A stretch of 64,000 bases of DNA from Roseateles_C aquae (GTDB taxonomy: Bacteria; Pseudomonadota; Gammaproteobacteria; Burkholderiales; Burkholderiaceae_C). Below are positions 33,649-42,756 of this stretch, in pieces; the stretch's first letter is position 1; every line of letters begins with the position of its first letter. Position numbers and translations under genes: made by a program. Location of the stretch: positions 124,001-188,000 of the forward strand of contig NZ_JAVXZY010000008.1 of NCBI RefSeq assembly GCF_032337115.1, given 5' to 3'. The notes below the pieces were generated by a model. The model searched no databases, was not told the DNA's origin, and saw only the letters and a list, made by a program, of their open reading frames with translations.

Positions 33649-34719
33649 TTAGTCAGTACCCAGTGCACGGTAAACGGCTCTGGTCGCCTGGTATGTCCGC
33701 TCCCAGCCGAAACCAGAGGCAACTTCAAGGCCGGCATTACGCCGTTTGGCGCGCTCGTCTTGGTCTGTCAGGCACATGATTCCGGCGGCGATGGATTCAG
33801 CCTCATCGTCACAGATGAGCAATGCGTTTCCGCCAACTTCGATGACAGCTTTGCAAGGAACTGACAGCACCGGGCAACCTGCACGCATGGCCTCGATCAC
33901 CGGAATGCCAAAGCCCTCGTAGCGAGACACGTAAGCGAGGCATAAGGCTTCGTTGTAGCAGCGATTGAGCGCCTCGTCATCGACGTAGCCGAGGTGCTTG
34001 ACGCGTGCCCGTACAGATGCAGCGACACCTGCAAGTTCGTCCTCGTGCAGTGCGCCGCCACCGACGCAATGCAACTCAATATCCGCTGGCAGCAAGCTGA
34101 GCGCTTGCAGCAGACGTGCAAAGTTCTTGTATCCGCCACGCTGACCTACAAACAGGACAAAGGGTGTCGTGGCTGTGGGGACTGAAGCAGCATTAAGGGG
34201 ACGGAAAGTTTCGGAGACGCCGTTTGGAATCACATGCAAGGTTTGATCGGCCCTGATGCCGACGTACTCAAGCAAATCGTCTCGGGTGGCTTCTGAAATG
34301 CAGATCACATGCTGCGCCTGCCGAATGGCGGCAAACTTCTGCCAGGAATGGATCCAGCGCCGCGGGCCGCTTTGCAGGCGCTCATAGGCAAAGTCGTGCA
34401 CGGTCACGACCGATGGTTGCGCTGAGTTCTCAGGCCGACGGTAATAGCTCGAATGAAATACCGTGGGAGATCGCACACCGACTTCTACGCGTGCAGATCT
34501 GTAGCGCTCTAGGCGTCTGGCGGGGCGACTACAGATGGTGCACGCTGGCGCGCCGAGCTGTCTGGTGGAAATATCGCCCTGCAGAAGTGGTGACTCCAGT
34601 GTGAGCGTCAGCGCAGACTTGTCCCGCCAAAGTCGGGCAAGCAACTCGTTGAAATAGACACTGATGCCACCCTGTCGTTGAAGCGAATAGATGATGCCGT
34701 CGATGTGCAGCGTCGTCAT
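33649..34719 (-). CDS. Glycosyltransferase family 4
   Basis: GT-B transferase of 356 residues. ATG 34719 overlaps the polymerase stop (ATGA) and yields MTTLHIDGIIYSLQRQGGISVYFNELL, with the GGISVY donor-side loop. Further segments: VTVHDFAYERL, VICISEATRDDLLEY, HVIPNGVSETFRP, FVLFVGQRGGYKNFARLL and RYEGFGIPVIEAMRAGCPVLSV, with the GT4 glutamate pair. An in-frame ATG nine codons earlier is less likely. Donor unknown; candidates are GDP-perosamine, GDP-fucose or GDP-mannose made nearby. Confidence 0.87.
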   Translation of the reverse strand: MTTLHIDGIIYSLQRQGGISVYFNELLARLWRDKSALTLTLESPLLQGDISTRQLGAPACTICSRPARRLERYRSARVEVGVRSPTVFHSSYYRRPENSAQPSVVTVHDFAYERLQSGPRRWIHSWQKFAAIRQAQHVICISEATRDDLLEYVGIRADQTLHVIPNGVSETFRPLNAASVPTATTPFVLFVGQRGGYKNFARLLQALSLLPADIELHCVGGGALHEDELAGVAASVRARVKHLGYVDDEALNRCYNEALCLAYVSRYEGFGIPVIEAMRAGCPVLSVPCKAVIEVGGNALLICDDEAESIAAGIMCLTDQDERAKRRNAGLEVASGFGWERTYQATRAVYRALGTD

Positions 34720-35996
34720 GCGAGAGACCCTGGTTGCTGCAGCCATCGATAGCGAGCGGCGGCAATGCGGACAATCAGCATAATTACTAAGACGAGCGCT
34801 AAGAAAAGCCAGCCAGGAAAATAGCTGCCAAAAGCAGGTGCGAATTGAATGAGCATTAATAGCACAGTTGCGCCGCTGACACTATTTAGACCAATACCTG
34901 GTCGTTTAAAGATCAAATGCGACATCATGGCCGTAAGTACTGACTGAGCGCTAAAGAAGCCAAAAAATATAACGCCAGGTAAGCCAAAATCGGCGTATTG
35001 CTCAACTGCCCCACCAAAGGCGGGCGTATTGGTAAGTTCTGCCTGACCCGGATAGAAGAACTCGTTGACGAGCAGGATGCCGTAGACAACAGGTTTGTCA
35101 GGAAATAGCGCTCGTGGCGCATAGGCCCATAGCGAGCTAAGGCTGATCTCGCCCCAGAACAGCGGCAGCTGTCCGGCTAGATGAGCGTGATAGTAGTCGG
35201 CGGCATTCTTGTAGTAATCAAAGTACTCGAGAATGGCCTGGAAGTCGAACCCATCTCCTAGCGCTAGGAAGAGATTGTAGACAAGAGCGGAGAACAGAAG
35301 CGGCGTACCGATAAGAAAAACCCGGACGAGATGCTTCCACTTAAGAAACCACAGAAAAACCAATCCGGTTACGAAAAAGGCGAGTAGTGTTCCCTTCGAC
35401 CCGAGAAAATAACTGAGTAGGGCATAGAACAGGGAACAGGCAATTGCTGTAGTTGGCTTTGGCCGTGCAAGGAGCGTCAGAAGATATGAGGCAGAAAGCG
35501 TTGACAGCGCCATTGCATACCAATGCCCTTGGCCAGTCCGATACAGTTGGTATCCCTCACGAGGGTTTCCCAACCAGTTGCCAAGTCCAAATTCAGCTGT
35601 AGCCAGCAGCACAAAGAACACAGCGAAGGCAAGTAGTGTTGCAGCCGCTGCCCGCCAAAGGCCTGAACTCCCAAGGTGCAGTCTTTGAAAAGGCAGGTAG
35701 CGCTCGATACGAATCTGTCCAAACAAGCGCAGGAAAAACACCAATCCCAGGGTCTGAGCAGCGATCAGCAAGGTTCCCATCAGCAAGGCAAGCTGATAGT
35801 CGACGTCGAAAAGCCCACCGTCAATCAATACCAGAGGGCCTCCAAGCAGTTTCATCAGTTGCACTGGCAAGCTGACCGCAAGGCTAATCGTGAACGGATT
35901 GACCCAGGGCAGGGCAAGCTGTGATCTAGAGAACCATACAGGCCAAAAGATAGAGCCAATTCCGAGCAGGAGATTCAGCGTGAATAGCAACTCCAT
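34716..35996 (-). CDS. O-antigen/EPS polymerase, Wzy-like
   Basis: Polytopic membrane protein of 426 residues with about ten hydrophobic segments and a large periplasmic loop (YFDYYKNAADYYHAHLAGQLPLFWGEISLSSLWAYAPRALFPDK, residues about 255-300). LFPDKPVVYG and NTPAFGGAVEQYADFG are typical of the oligosaccharide repeat-unit polymerases of this kind. It should join flipped repeat units at the periplasmic face, with chain length set by Wzz (45305). The gene is noticeably A/T-richer than its neighbours, a common feature of wzy genes. Identification is by topology and context. Confidence 0.75.
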   Translation of the reverse strand: MELLFTLNLLLGIGSIFWPVWFSRSQLALPWVNPFTISLAVSLPVQLMKLLGGPLVLIDGGLFDVDYQLALLMGTLLIAAQTLGLVFFLRLFGQIRIERYLPFQRLHLGSSGLWRAAAATLLAFAVFFVLLATAEFGLGNWLGNPREGYQLYRTGQGHWYAMALSTLSASYLLTLLARPKPTTAIACSLFYALLSYFLGSKGTLLAFFVTGLVFLWFLKWKHLVRVFLIGTPLLFSALVYNLFLALGDGFDFQAILEYFDYYKNAADYYHAHLAGQLPLFWGEISLSSLWAYAPRALFPDKPVVYGILLVNEFFYPGQAELTNTPAFGGAVEQYADFGLPGVIFFGFFSAQSVLTAMMSHLIFKRPGIGLNSVSGATVLLMLIQFAPAFGSYFPGWLFLALVLVIMLIVRIAAARYRWLQQPGSLA

Positions 35997-36005
35997 GCGC
36001 GCACC

Positions 36006-37136
36006 TCAGGTAGGTAACTTGTCGCGTATTGCCGCATCGATTTTGCGGCAGGCATCGGACATGACGTGAACTGCGGCAGCGGAAAGCGCTGCCTTGGACA
36101 ATTCGTCGCGATGCCTGAATGCCAACTGAATCTGGTTGACCCAGTGGTCTGGGCTCCATCCGTCGATGAGCATGCCGCCATTGGCGACCACCTCGACTAC
36201 GGCCGAATTCGCTGCTGCAATGACTGGGCAGCCAGCGCTCATTGCCTCGAGTTGCGGAAGCCCGAAGCCTTCCATGAGTGACGCAGAAACGAAAAAAGCG
36301 CAATGCTTGTACAGGGTTTGCAGGGCAGCATCGGACAAATAGTCGCAGAATTGCACCGCCTGACGCGGAAAGCGCTTGCCGTTCACCACGGATGCTATTT
36401 CATCCTTGCCCCAGCCCGAACAGCCGACGACCAAGAGGCTGAAACCAAGATCGTTGAGACGTGGCATCAGTCCAAGCAAGAAAGCCAGATTCTTACGCGG
36501 TTCAAGTGTGCCAACGAATAGCAACGTCTTGTCATCAACGCGGTACCGCTGCAGCAAGGCCGACTCTTCAGATGCGGGCAGCGTCATTTGCTGACGCATT
36601 GGGTTTAAGCCCGACCCACAAGTGATGTCCGTTGCTCGCCGCTTTGGATAGTGTTTCCTTACCTCGCGTGCGGTGAACTCAGACACGCACCAAAGCAAGT
36701 CTGCGTCACGTATGGCGCGGCCTGCTAGCAAGGTGTAGGCGAGGCGCGCGCGCCATGACATGGTCCAGGGCAGCGAACGGAACACAAGGTCATGAACGGT
36801 GAGGATCCGTTTAGCATTTGATTGCCGCCACGCTGGCATGACTCCGCCCGCCCCCCACAAATGCGTAGCGCCAAGAGCATTCGCCTGGCGCTCGTACTCG
36901 GTATTGAGCCAGACCAAGCCGTTGCCCGGAAAGATTCGGCCAGGGCAGTGACGAAAACTGAGCCGGGATGAAGGCTGCAAGGCCTGCTCAGCGGCAGGAT
37001 CGAGAGGGCGATGTGAAAGCAGCAAGAACTCGGGAGATGGGTCCAAGCTTGTCCACGCATTCAATGCTGCGAGTAGAAAGTGACCGACGCCAGTGGGGCG
37101 CGTGCTAAGTGAGCGCGCATCGACAGCGATTCTCAT
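36006..37136 (-). CDS. Glycosyltransferase family 4
   Basis: GT-B transferase of 376 residues. N-terminus MRIAVDARSLSTRPTGVGHFLLA with the TGVG loop, then LTVHDLVFR, WCVSEFTAREVRKHYPKR, LLFVGTLEPRKNLAFLLGLM and the donor site EGFGLPQLEAMSAGCPVIAAANSAVVEV. The PRKN motif and EGFGLP are characteristic of the mannosyl-/rhamnosyltransferase-like GT4 group. ATG 37136 overlaps the preceding gene; nine bases separate it from the polymerase. Confidence 0.87.
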   Translation of the reverse strand: MRIAVDARSLSTRPTGVGHFLLAALNAWTSLDPSPEFLLLSHRPLDPAAEQALQPSSRLSFRHCPGRIFPGNGLVWLNTEYERQANALGATHLWGAGGVMPAWRQSNAKRILTVHDLVFRSLPWTMSWRARLAYTLLAGRAIRDADLLWCVSEFTAREVRKHYPKRRATDITCGSGLNPMRQQMTLPASEESALLQRYRVDDKTLLFVGTLEPRKNLAFLLGLMPRLNDLGFSLLVVGCSGWGKDEIASVVNGKRFPRQAVQFCDYLSDAALQTLYKHCAFFVSASLMEGFGLPQLEAMSAGCPVIAAANSAVVEVVANGGMLIDGWSPDHWVNQIQLAFRHRDELSKAALSAAAVHVMSDACRKIDAAIRDKLPT

Positions 37137-38383
37137 CGGTGCTTCTGGTTGGGATGGCTCGCCGGCCCGGTTTCAAGCAAAAAGACATGTTGCTCTGGCC
37201 GTGAGAACTTGCCGAAGAACTTCAGCAAGTACGCATATCGGGCGGCACCGAAAAGCTTAAGGAACAGCTTGAGCGTGCGATGAGCAATCTTGGTCAGCCG
37301 GCCCAGGCTCGGCAGTGTGGCGGCGGCGTGACTGCGCTGAGCGGCGGGGCTATTGTCCATCAGCCTGGCATCGGCAAGAGCACGGTGAAGCCGCGACTGG
37401 GCAGCGAACGGCCGTTGGTCCCACTGCCCGGCACCCAAGGCTCGGTACAGGCGTCTATGCAGGGGCGTGACCGCATCGCCATTGTTGAAGCGCCCAAAGG
37501 CATAGGGAATGCTGATGTGCGCTGCGTAGCCCTTACTCAGCACGGCTTGTCTATAGCTAGCGGCAAGCTTGCGCAGCGCCTGACTGTCATAGTGCTGCTG
37601 ACGCTGAGGCTCGGCATGCCGAGTCAGCAACTCACCAGCAAAGTCGAAACCAGAGAAGTGGAACAAGATCAAGGGTTCGCCATTGATCTGCCAGCCGGTG
37701 CCGTGTTCGGTCAGGCAGCGTTCGTCCAGATTCCAGTGTGCGACGTTGACACCCTGCAGGCGGAGGATGTGAAGTTGGTCGCCAAGATAGGCTGGTGCAT
37801 AGTCCATCCACTTCTGATCGGTGTGCAGGCCATCGAAATGATCGGCGTAGCAGCTTTCGCGCAAGCGCTTGTCCCACCACTGTAGAAAATTCAGCGCTGC
37901 AGGACTGCTTCGCACCGCGCAGAAACCGAGATTGAAGATGCCTTCCCATAGATGCTTGTACTCAGGGTAGGCATGATCGGCATCGACCTGGCAGTGCAGC
38001 AGATGCGGCGTCAGGTACACAGACGCGCCTGGTGCCTGCGAATGAATGGCATCCAACGGGGCAAACAGCCAAGTGTCCGGATCGAGGTAGTAGCAGTAGT
38101 CAGCCTTAGTCTCTTCCAGCAGGCGCAAGAATAAATGTGCCTTGACCGAGGTGCAGAACTCAGTGATGTTGTACTTGAATTTCAGCGGCTCGAAGCTGTC
38201 GTCGAGATAGTCGTCCAAGGCGACGAGGCGGTGCGAATAGCCTTGTTCGGGCAATCCGTCGAGCCCGTCAACAACGACGATGCGGAAGTCCACACCCGGG
38301 TGGTGTGTGCGCACTGAGTCTGCCAAGGTGAGGGCAAGCGGCAGGTAGTTACGTGCGACGATGGTAAAGATGCAAAGTTTCAT
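37133..38383 (-). CDS. Glycosyltransferase, GT8-like GT-A fold
   Basis: Protein of 416 residues. The N-terminal domain starts KLCIFTIVARNYLPLALTLADSVRTHHP and holds YCYYLDPDTWLFAPLDAI near residue 97, where DPD matches the DXD metal site of GT8/GT-A enzymes. HLWEGIFNLGFCAVR and HFDGLHTDQKWMDYAPAYL resemble the acceptor side of GT8-type transferases, and NLDERCLTEHGTGWQING with LILFHFSGF contains a likely second metal ligand. The last 100 residues are basic and not recognised. Overlaps neighbours on both sides by four bases. Confidence 0.72.
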   Translation of the reverse strand: MKLCIFTIVARNYLPLALTLADSVRTHHPGVDFRIVVVDGLDGLPEQGYSHRLVALDDYLDDSFEPLKFKYNITEFCTSVKAHLFLRLLEETKADYCYYLDPDTWLFAPLDAIHSQAPGASVYLTPHLLHCQVDADHAYPEYKHLWEGIFNLGFCAVRSSPAALNFLQWWDKRLRESCYADHFDGLHTDQKWMDYAPAYLGDQLHILRLQGVNVAHWNLDERCLTEHGTGWQINGEPLILFHFSGFDFAGELLTRHAEPQRQQHYDSQALRKLAASYRQAVLSKGYAAHISIPYAFGRFNNGDAVTPLHRRLYRALGAGQWDQRPFAAQSRLHRALADARLMDNSPAAQRSHAAATLPSLGRLTKIAHRTLKLFLKLFGAARYAYLLKFFGKFSRPEQHVFLLETGPASHPNQKHR

Positions 38384-39609
38384 GATTTGAGATTGGCACT
38401 TGGCCCCATCGCCTCTTGTACGGCAGTGCAGGCACGGAGCAATGCCTTGCCACAGGCTTGCCGGCGCGCCAGACCAGCGGAGATCAGTTCTGCCGTCGTT
38501 TTTCGAACTTTTACCGGATTACGCAGTTGTTCTGCCATTGCCATTGCCAGCGAGTCGGCGTTTCCGGCTTCAAAGAAGAAAACTGTGTCTTCGCGAATCT
38601 CGCGATTGACAGCGACATCCGACACGATGGCCGGTATGCCGAGCGCGACGGCGTCAAACACCGATCCGCCTCCCGGCCCTCCCTCAAACAGCGTCGGCTG
38701 AACAACGGCGACGGCCTGCTTCATCAGAGCAATTTGCTCGCGCTTTGGAATCAGGCCAAGCACTTTCAGTCGCGACTCAATGCCAAGCAATCGAGCTTCT
38801 TCGCACAGCTGCTTGAAATGGTCCGGATTTCTGAAATCGCTGGTCTCGCCGGTACAGACAAGCTGCACGTCCTGATGCTGACGCGTGAGCTGGGCAAAAG
38901 CACGATAGGCGCAGCGATGGTCTTTGTGCTGCCAGAATTGATTGCTGATGATGAAGTAGGGCGCAGTGATGTCGTACTTGGCGAGGGGCGCCTCGTCAGC
39001 CTGAAGCCACTGCGGGTTCGGGGCTGCGGAGAAAGGCAGTGCGACGATTTTGGCGCGGCAGTCCGGCGAGAAGGCTGCGATATCGGCGGCAACGGCTTCG
39101 GCATTGACGATCACACAGGCGGCTGACTTCAGCATGTCTGCGAAGTTCGCATCACGCCTAGCAATTTCGTCGGCCGAAAAGAAGTGCGGGAGATGGGTGT
39201 GTTGGAAATCAGCGATGTAGCCAATCCAAGGCAGCTGGCTTCCGCGCATTGGCTGCACGCAGGGCAGAACCACATCGAGCTGAAGTCGGCGCGCCGCAGC
39301 TTCTATGGCGCCCAGACCTGCGTCGATTTCGTGCGCGTACAGTGTCGTTGCGCTGCCCTTGATCAACTCGGCAATATGGCGCACGTCGGGAGTCTTGGCT
39401 CGAATGGCTGGCAATCCAATTGCGCGCTTTAGGCCACGCTTGACAGCGCGCAGCGCCTCACGGGCTGCCAATCGAGGTCCTTTTGTCGGTAGCAGCAGAT
39501 GCAGCTCCGCCTCAGGGGCCGCGGAGGCAAGGCTTCCGCAAATCAGACGTAGGAAGTCCAGGCCGCCACCCCACTCGATGAAACCGTGCCCGAGGATGCC
39601 AATCTTCAT
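38380..39609 (-). CDS. Glycosyltransferase family 4
   Basis: GT-B transferase of 409 residues. ATG 39609 overlaps the acetyltransferase stop and gives MKIGILGHGFIEWGGGLDFLRLI. The C-terminal half has YFIISNQFWQHKDHRCAYRAFAQL, VQLVCTGETSDFRNPDHF, LKVLGLIPKREQIALMKQAVAVVQPTLFEGGPGGGSVFDAVALG, the nucleotide-sugar region with FEGGPGGG. A 5'-extended frame from 39705 is rejected because the extra 32 residues are His/Arg-rich and unlike the family. Donor unknown. Confidence 0.83.
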   Translation of the reverse strand: MKIGILGHGFIEWGGGLDFLRLICGSLASAAPEAELHLLLPTKGPRLAAREALRAVKRGLKRAIGLPAIRAKTPDVRHIAELIKGSATTLYAHEIDAGLGAIEAAARRLQLDVVLPCVQPMRGSQLPWIGYIADFQHTHLPHFFSADEIARRDANFADMLKSAACVIVNAEAVAADIAAFSPDCRAKIVALPFSAAPNPQWLQADEAPLAKYDITAPYFIISNQFWQHKDHRCAYRAFAQLTRQHQDVQLVCTGETSDFRNPDHFKQLCEEARLLGIESRLKVLGLIPKREQIALMKQAVAVVQPTLFEGGPGGGSVFDAVALGIPAIVSDVAVNREIREDTVFFFEAGNADSLAMAMAEQLRNPVKVRKTTAELISAGLARRQACGKALLRACTAVQEAMGPSANLKS

Positions 39610-40253
39610 GCGCTCTTCAACCTTGCGGGGATGCCTATATAGATGCCAGGCACTGAAACAGAACGCGTGACGACGGCGCCCGCGCCTATGGTGCTGTCCG
39701 AGCAAATCTCGAGCTGTTCGACTATGCGCGCGCCCGTGCCGATGAGGCAGGCGTCGCCTATTCGGACACCGCCAGAAATGCTCGCAGAGGGGTTGATGAC
39801 GTTGAAGCTGCCGATGCGGGCATCGTGGCCGATCGTGCAGTTCCAGTTCAGCAGGTTGAAATCGCCCAGTTCGATGTCGCAGGTCAGAACTGTGCCTATG
39901 GTTAGCATGTTTCCACGCCCCAACCGAACCCAGCGACTGTCCAAGTCGATCTGTGGATGAATCAGGTTAGGAAAGTGCAGCTGAGCTTGCCGGCAAAATC
40001 GTTGTGCGAGCTTCCGCCTCACACCTGGATGCCCCGTACCGATGACCACGTCGGCTGGCTGGGTGCGCTGGTCCAGATCAGCGTCGGTGTACATCACGCG
40101 ACCATAAGGCAGTTCGGTGCCGAGCATCGCCGATGACTCGGCTACGTAGCTGATGCCTTCCCAGCGATGTCCGTCCGGATCGATGCGTCGGGCGAGTTGC
40201 GCGGCTTCCTTTGCAAGGCCGCCGCAGCCCAGAATCAGCAGCTCAGCGCCCAT
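39606..40253 (-). CDS. NeuD/PglD/PerB-type sugar N-acetyltransferase
   Basis: Acetyl-CoA-dependent acetyltransferase of 215 residues. The N-terminal Rossmann-like domain (ELLILGCGGLAKEAAQLARR) and C-terminal beta-helix (FNLLNWNCTIGHDARIGSFNVINPSASISGGVRIGDACLIGTGARI) with the catalytic His of IGHDA are those of NeuD/PglD proteins. Directly downstream of the perosamine-synthase-like gene, it most likely acetylates the 4-amino group of GDP-perosamine to give GDP-N-acetylperosamine, as PerB does. ATG 40253 overlaps the aminotransferase gene by 11 bases. It could instead serve the UDP-4-amino sugar made by the plus-strand operon. Confidence 0.78.
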   Translation of the reverse strand: MGAELLILGCGGLAKEAAQLARRIDPDGHRWEGISYVAESSAMLGTELPYGRVMYTDADLDQRTQPADVVIGTGHPGVRRKLAQRFCRQAQLHFPNLIHPQIDLDSRWVRLGRGNMLTIGTVLTCDIELGDFNLLNWNCTIGHDARIGSFNVINPSASISGGVRIGDACLIGTGARIVEQLEICSDSTIGAGAVVTRSVSVPGIYIGIPARLKSA

Positions 40254-41349
40254 GCTGATAGAAGCTCGCGATGCTGGCGCAAACGGTATCGATCTGCGCA
40301 TCGGTCAGTGCCGGGAAGCTCGGAAGGTTGATGCCGCGCCAGGCCAGGTCCTCGGCGACTGGATGCTTGCGGTAGTTCTTCGAGTGCATCGGCATCGTAT
40401 GGGCAGGGTAGAACAATGGGCGTGTCTCTATGCCCGCATCGGCGAGGTGTGCGCGAAGCGCGTCCCGTTGTTCTGCACGCTCAACCAGGATGGAACACAT
40501 CCAGTAGCTGTGGATGGTCCCGGCGGCCTCCTGATGAGTTTGCACGGGCAGCTTTGCAAGTTTGGTTGCGTACTGGGCCGCAATGGCACGCTTTCTTTCG
40601 ATGAAGCGCGAGGCCTGTTCCAACTGTGCCAAGCCGATGGCAGCCTGAATATTGGTCATTCGGTAGTTGTAGCCAACGACGTCGTGCCAGTATTCCCTGT
40701 GCGCTGCGAGTCCTTGTCCCTTCAGATGCCGGGAGCGCTCGATCAGCGTCTTGTCGTTGCTGACCACCATGCCGCCCTCGCCGGTGGTGATCGTCTTGTT
40801 GCCAAAAAAGCTGAAGGTCGAGATGTCGCCAAAAGTCCCGACATGACGGCCCTTGTAATAGGTGCCAAACGCCTCGGCACAGTCTTCGATGACGAAGAGG
40901 CGATGTTCTTGGGCGATCTGCATCAAGGCTTCCATATCACAGGCCTGACCATAGAGGTGGACAGGCATGATGGCGCGCGTACGAGGCGAGATGTGGCGGC
41001 GGACGTCTTCAGGATCGATTTGCCAAGTGTCCAGCAAGGAGTCGACAAAGATCGGTGTCGCTCCTGTGTACGCAATCGCGTTCACCGAGGCGATGTAGGT
41101 CAGCGTTGGAACGATGACTTCGTCGCCGGGGCCAATGCCAAGGGCGAGAAGAGCCAAATGCAGGGCGACGGTTCCGTTGCAGACAGACGCAGCGTGTTGC
41201 ACGTCAATGCGTTTTGCGAATTGCGTTTCAAACTCACCGACAAAGCGACCGCGCGAGGAAATCCACGAGGTGTCCAAGCATTCGTTGACATAGAGCTTCT
41301 CATTGCCGGCAAGCTCAGGTTGGTAGATCGGGATCGAGAATCTGGACAT
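40243..41349 (-). CDS. GDP-perosamine synthase-like aminotransferase
   Basis: PLP aminotransferase of 368 residues. N-terminus FSIPIYQPELAGNEKLYVNECLDTSWISSRG and CNGTVALHLALLALGIGPGDEVIVPTLTYIASVNAI match the perosamine synthase/WbpE superfamily; VIEDCAEAFGTYYKGRHVGTFGD and FSFFGNKTITTGEGGM supply the PLP ring contact and Schiff-base lysine. The order gmd - flippase - this gene - acetyltransferase points to GDP-4-keto-6-deoxymannose as substrate. Sequence alone does not exclude a UDP-4-keto sugar. Confidence 0.8.
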   Translation of the reverse strand: MSRFSIPIYQPELAGNEKLYVNECLDTSWISSRGRFVGEFETQFAKRIDVQHAASVCNGTVALHLALLALGIGPGDEVIVPTLTYIASVNAIAYTGATPIFVDSLLDTWQIDPEDVRRHISPRTRAIMPVHLYGQACDMEALMQIAQEHRLFVIEDCAEAFGTYYKGRHVGTFGDISTFSFFGNKTITTGEGGMVVSNDKTLIERSRHLKGQGLAAHREYWHDVVGYNYRMTNIQAAIGLAQLEQASRFIERKRAIAAQYATKLAKLPVQTHQEAAGTIHSYWMCSILVERAEQRDALRAHLADAGIETRPLFYPAHTMPMHSKNYRKHPVAEDLAWRGINLPSFPALTDAQIDTVCASIASFYQHGR

Positions 41350-41394
41350 CGCTTTTCCTTGTTGCGGTATTTGATGGCGATCTGTTTGCTTGAC

Positions 41395-42756
41395 TCAAGT
41401 GGTGCGCAGTGTTTGCCGCTTGTTCGTGAGCACGTGGCGAATCATGACGATTTGGGCAGGAACGGAAATCAGCAAGTAGGCGACGATGGTTGCCAGGACT
41501 GCGCCCCAACTGCCCAAAGCCGCAACAGCCCACCATTTGCCGGCAAAGGCGGTGCAAGCCATGGCGACTGCCACCAGCAGCTGGCCTCGGAGCAGGCCAG
41601 ACCCATTCAAAAAGCTACCGGTGATGTTTCCCAACGCATCGATGACCGTCCAGATGCCGAACATGCTGGTCAACAGGAGCGGTGGGGGGGTGCTCATGTG
41701 CAGCCAGACTGCAGTGAGCCAGTCCATGCAGGCAATGAGAGCCAGGCAGATGCCTCCCATGACGGCTGCGCCGGTTGCAAGTGCTTTGACGAGCATTCGT
41801 CTTGCCCAAGGGATATCTCCGCTATTCAATGCATCACCGAAGGCAGGCCATAGCCCCATCAGCGCAGCACCGGCCAATGTTGAAACAGCCAAGAAGACTC
41901 TCTGGATCGCCGCGAAATCCCCGTAGCTTTGCTGACCAAGCACCTGGGCGATGACCAGCGCGTCGGACTGGAAAGCAAACGCTGCACACAGCTGCAGCAC
42001 GAAGAAGGCGGCGCCGGTACGAAGAATGGCTCGAATCGCGACGAGACTCGGGCCTTGCGAGGCCCGCATTTCGAGCAGGTAACCACGCGAGCTGAGCCAA
42101 GTCAGGCTGCTCAACAGGTTGACCAGCACGGTACAGCCGAGTGATGCAAAGACCAGACTTGGCAGGCTGAGCTCGAACCACAGCGCCAGCGGCACAGCGA
42201 CGAGATTGCTGAGTGCCGCGATACCTTGGGTCAAGCCCACCCAGTGCCCTTGTTGCGTGGCGAGCTGGAATCGTTGCGCAAGTGAGGCTGGAACATTGAT
42301 AGCCAATAGCAGCACAAAGCTGCCGAAGGCGCTTGCGACCTCGATCCGTCGTTCGGCAGGGACATCGCCGGCAAAACTCAGCGGGTTGGCACTCAGCAGA
42401 ACCCACAACCCAGTGGCCAGCAGAAGCAGCAATCCAGCGGCAGCGGTGCAACTGTAGCCAGCCAGCATGATGGCGAGGGCCTCGCTTCTATCGCCTCTGG
42501 CATGCGCTGCAGTCAAGCGACTGATCACGCCATTGCCAACACCGAGGTCCGCGAAGGAGAAGAAACCGAGCAAAGAGCTCAGCATCATCCAGACGCCAAA
42601 CATCTCGACGCTTAGCGAATGCCGGGCCAGTGGAATCGTGATCAGCAGGCTGAGCGCCGATGCGAGTCGTGCGGCATAGCTTGCGACTGCAGTGCCGAGC
42701 AGGCGCTGCGTTCGCGGGCTGAAGCGGCCCAACAGCATGGCAGCGACACTGCTCAT
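41395..42756 (-). CDS. Oligosaccharide flippase, Wzx-like
   Basis: Polytopic MOP-superfamily protein of 453 residues with about 12-14 membrane segments. The N-terminus (YAARLASALSLLITIPLARHSLSVEMFGVWMMLSSLLGFFSFADLGVGNG) is standard for Wzx/RfbX. It should translocate the repeat unit built by the five glycosyltransferases downstream for Wzy to polymerise. It differs from the flippase at 11976, so the window encodes two export lanes. ATG 42756 overlaps the gmd stop; 45 bases separate it from the next gene. Confidence 0.83.
   Translation of the reverse strand: MSSVAAMLLGRFSPRTQRLLGTAVASYAARLASALSLLITIPLARHSLSVEMFGVWMMLSSLLGFFSFADLGVGNGVISRLTAAHARGDRSEALAIMLAGYSCTAAAGLLLLLATGLWVLLSANPLSFAGDVPAERRIEVASAFGSFVLLLAINVPASLAQRFQLATQQGHWVGLTQGIAALSNLVAVPLALWFELSLPSLVFASLGCTVLVNLLSSLTWLSSRGYLLEMRASQGPSLVAIRAILRTGAAFFVLQLCAAFAFQSDALVIAQVLGQQSYGDFAAIQRVFLAVSTLAGAALMGLWPAFGDALNSGDIPWARRMLVKALATGAAVMGGICLALIACMDWLTAVWLHMSTPPPLLLTSMFGIWTVIDALGNITGSFLNGSGLLRGQLLVAVAMACTAFAGKWWAVAALGSWGAVLATIVAYLLISVPAQIVMIRHVLTNKRQTLRTT

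Noticed and set aside
40153..41853. Plus-strand open frame of 566 codons over the perosamine-synthase region
   Set aside because: Antisense to two recognisable genes and free of any motif.
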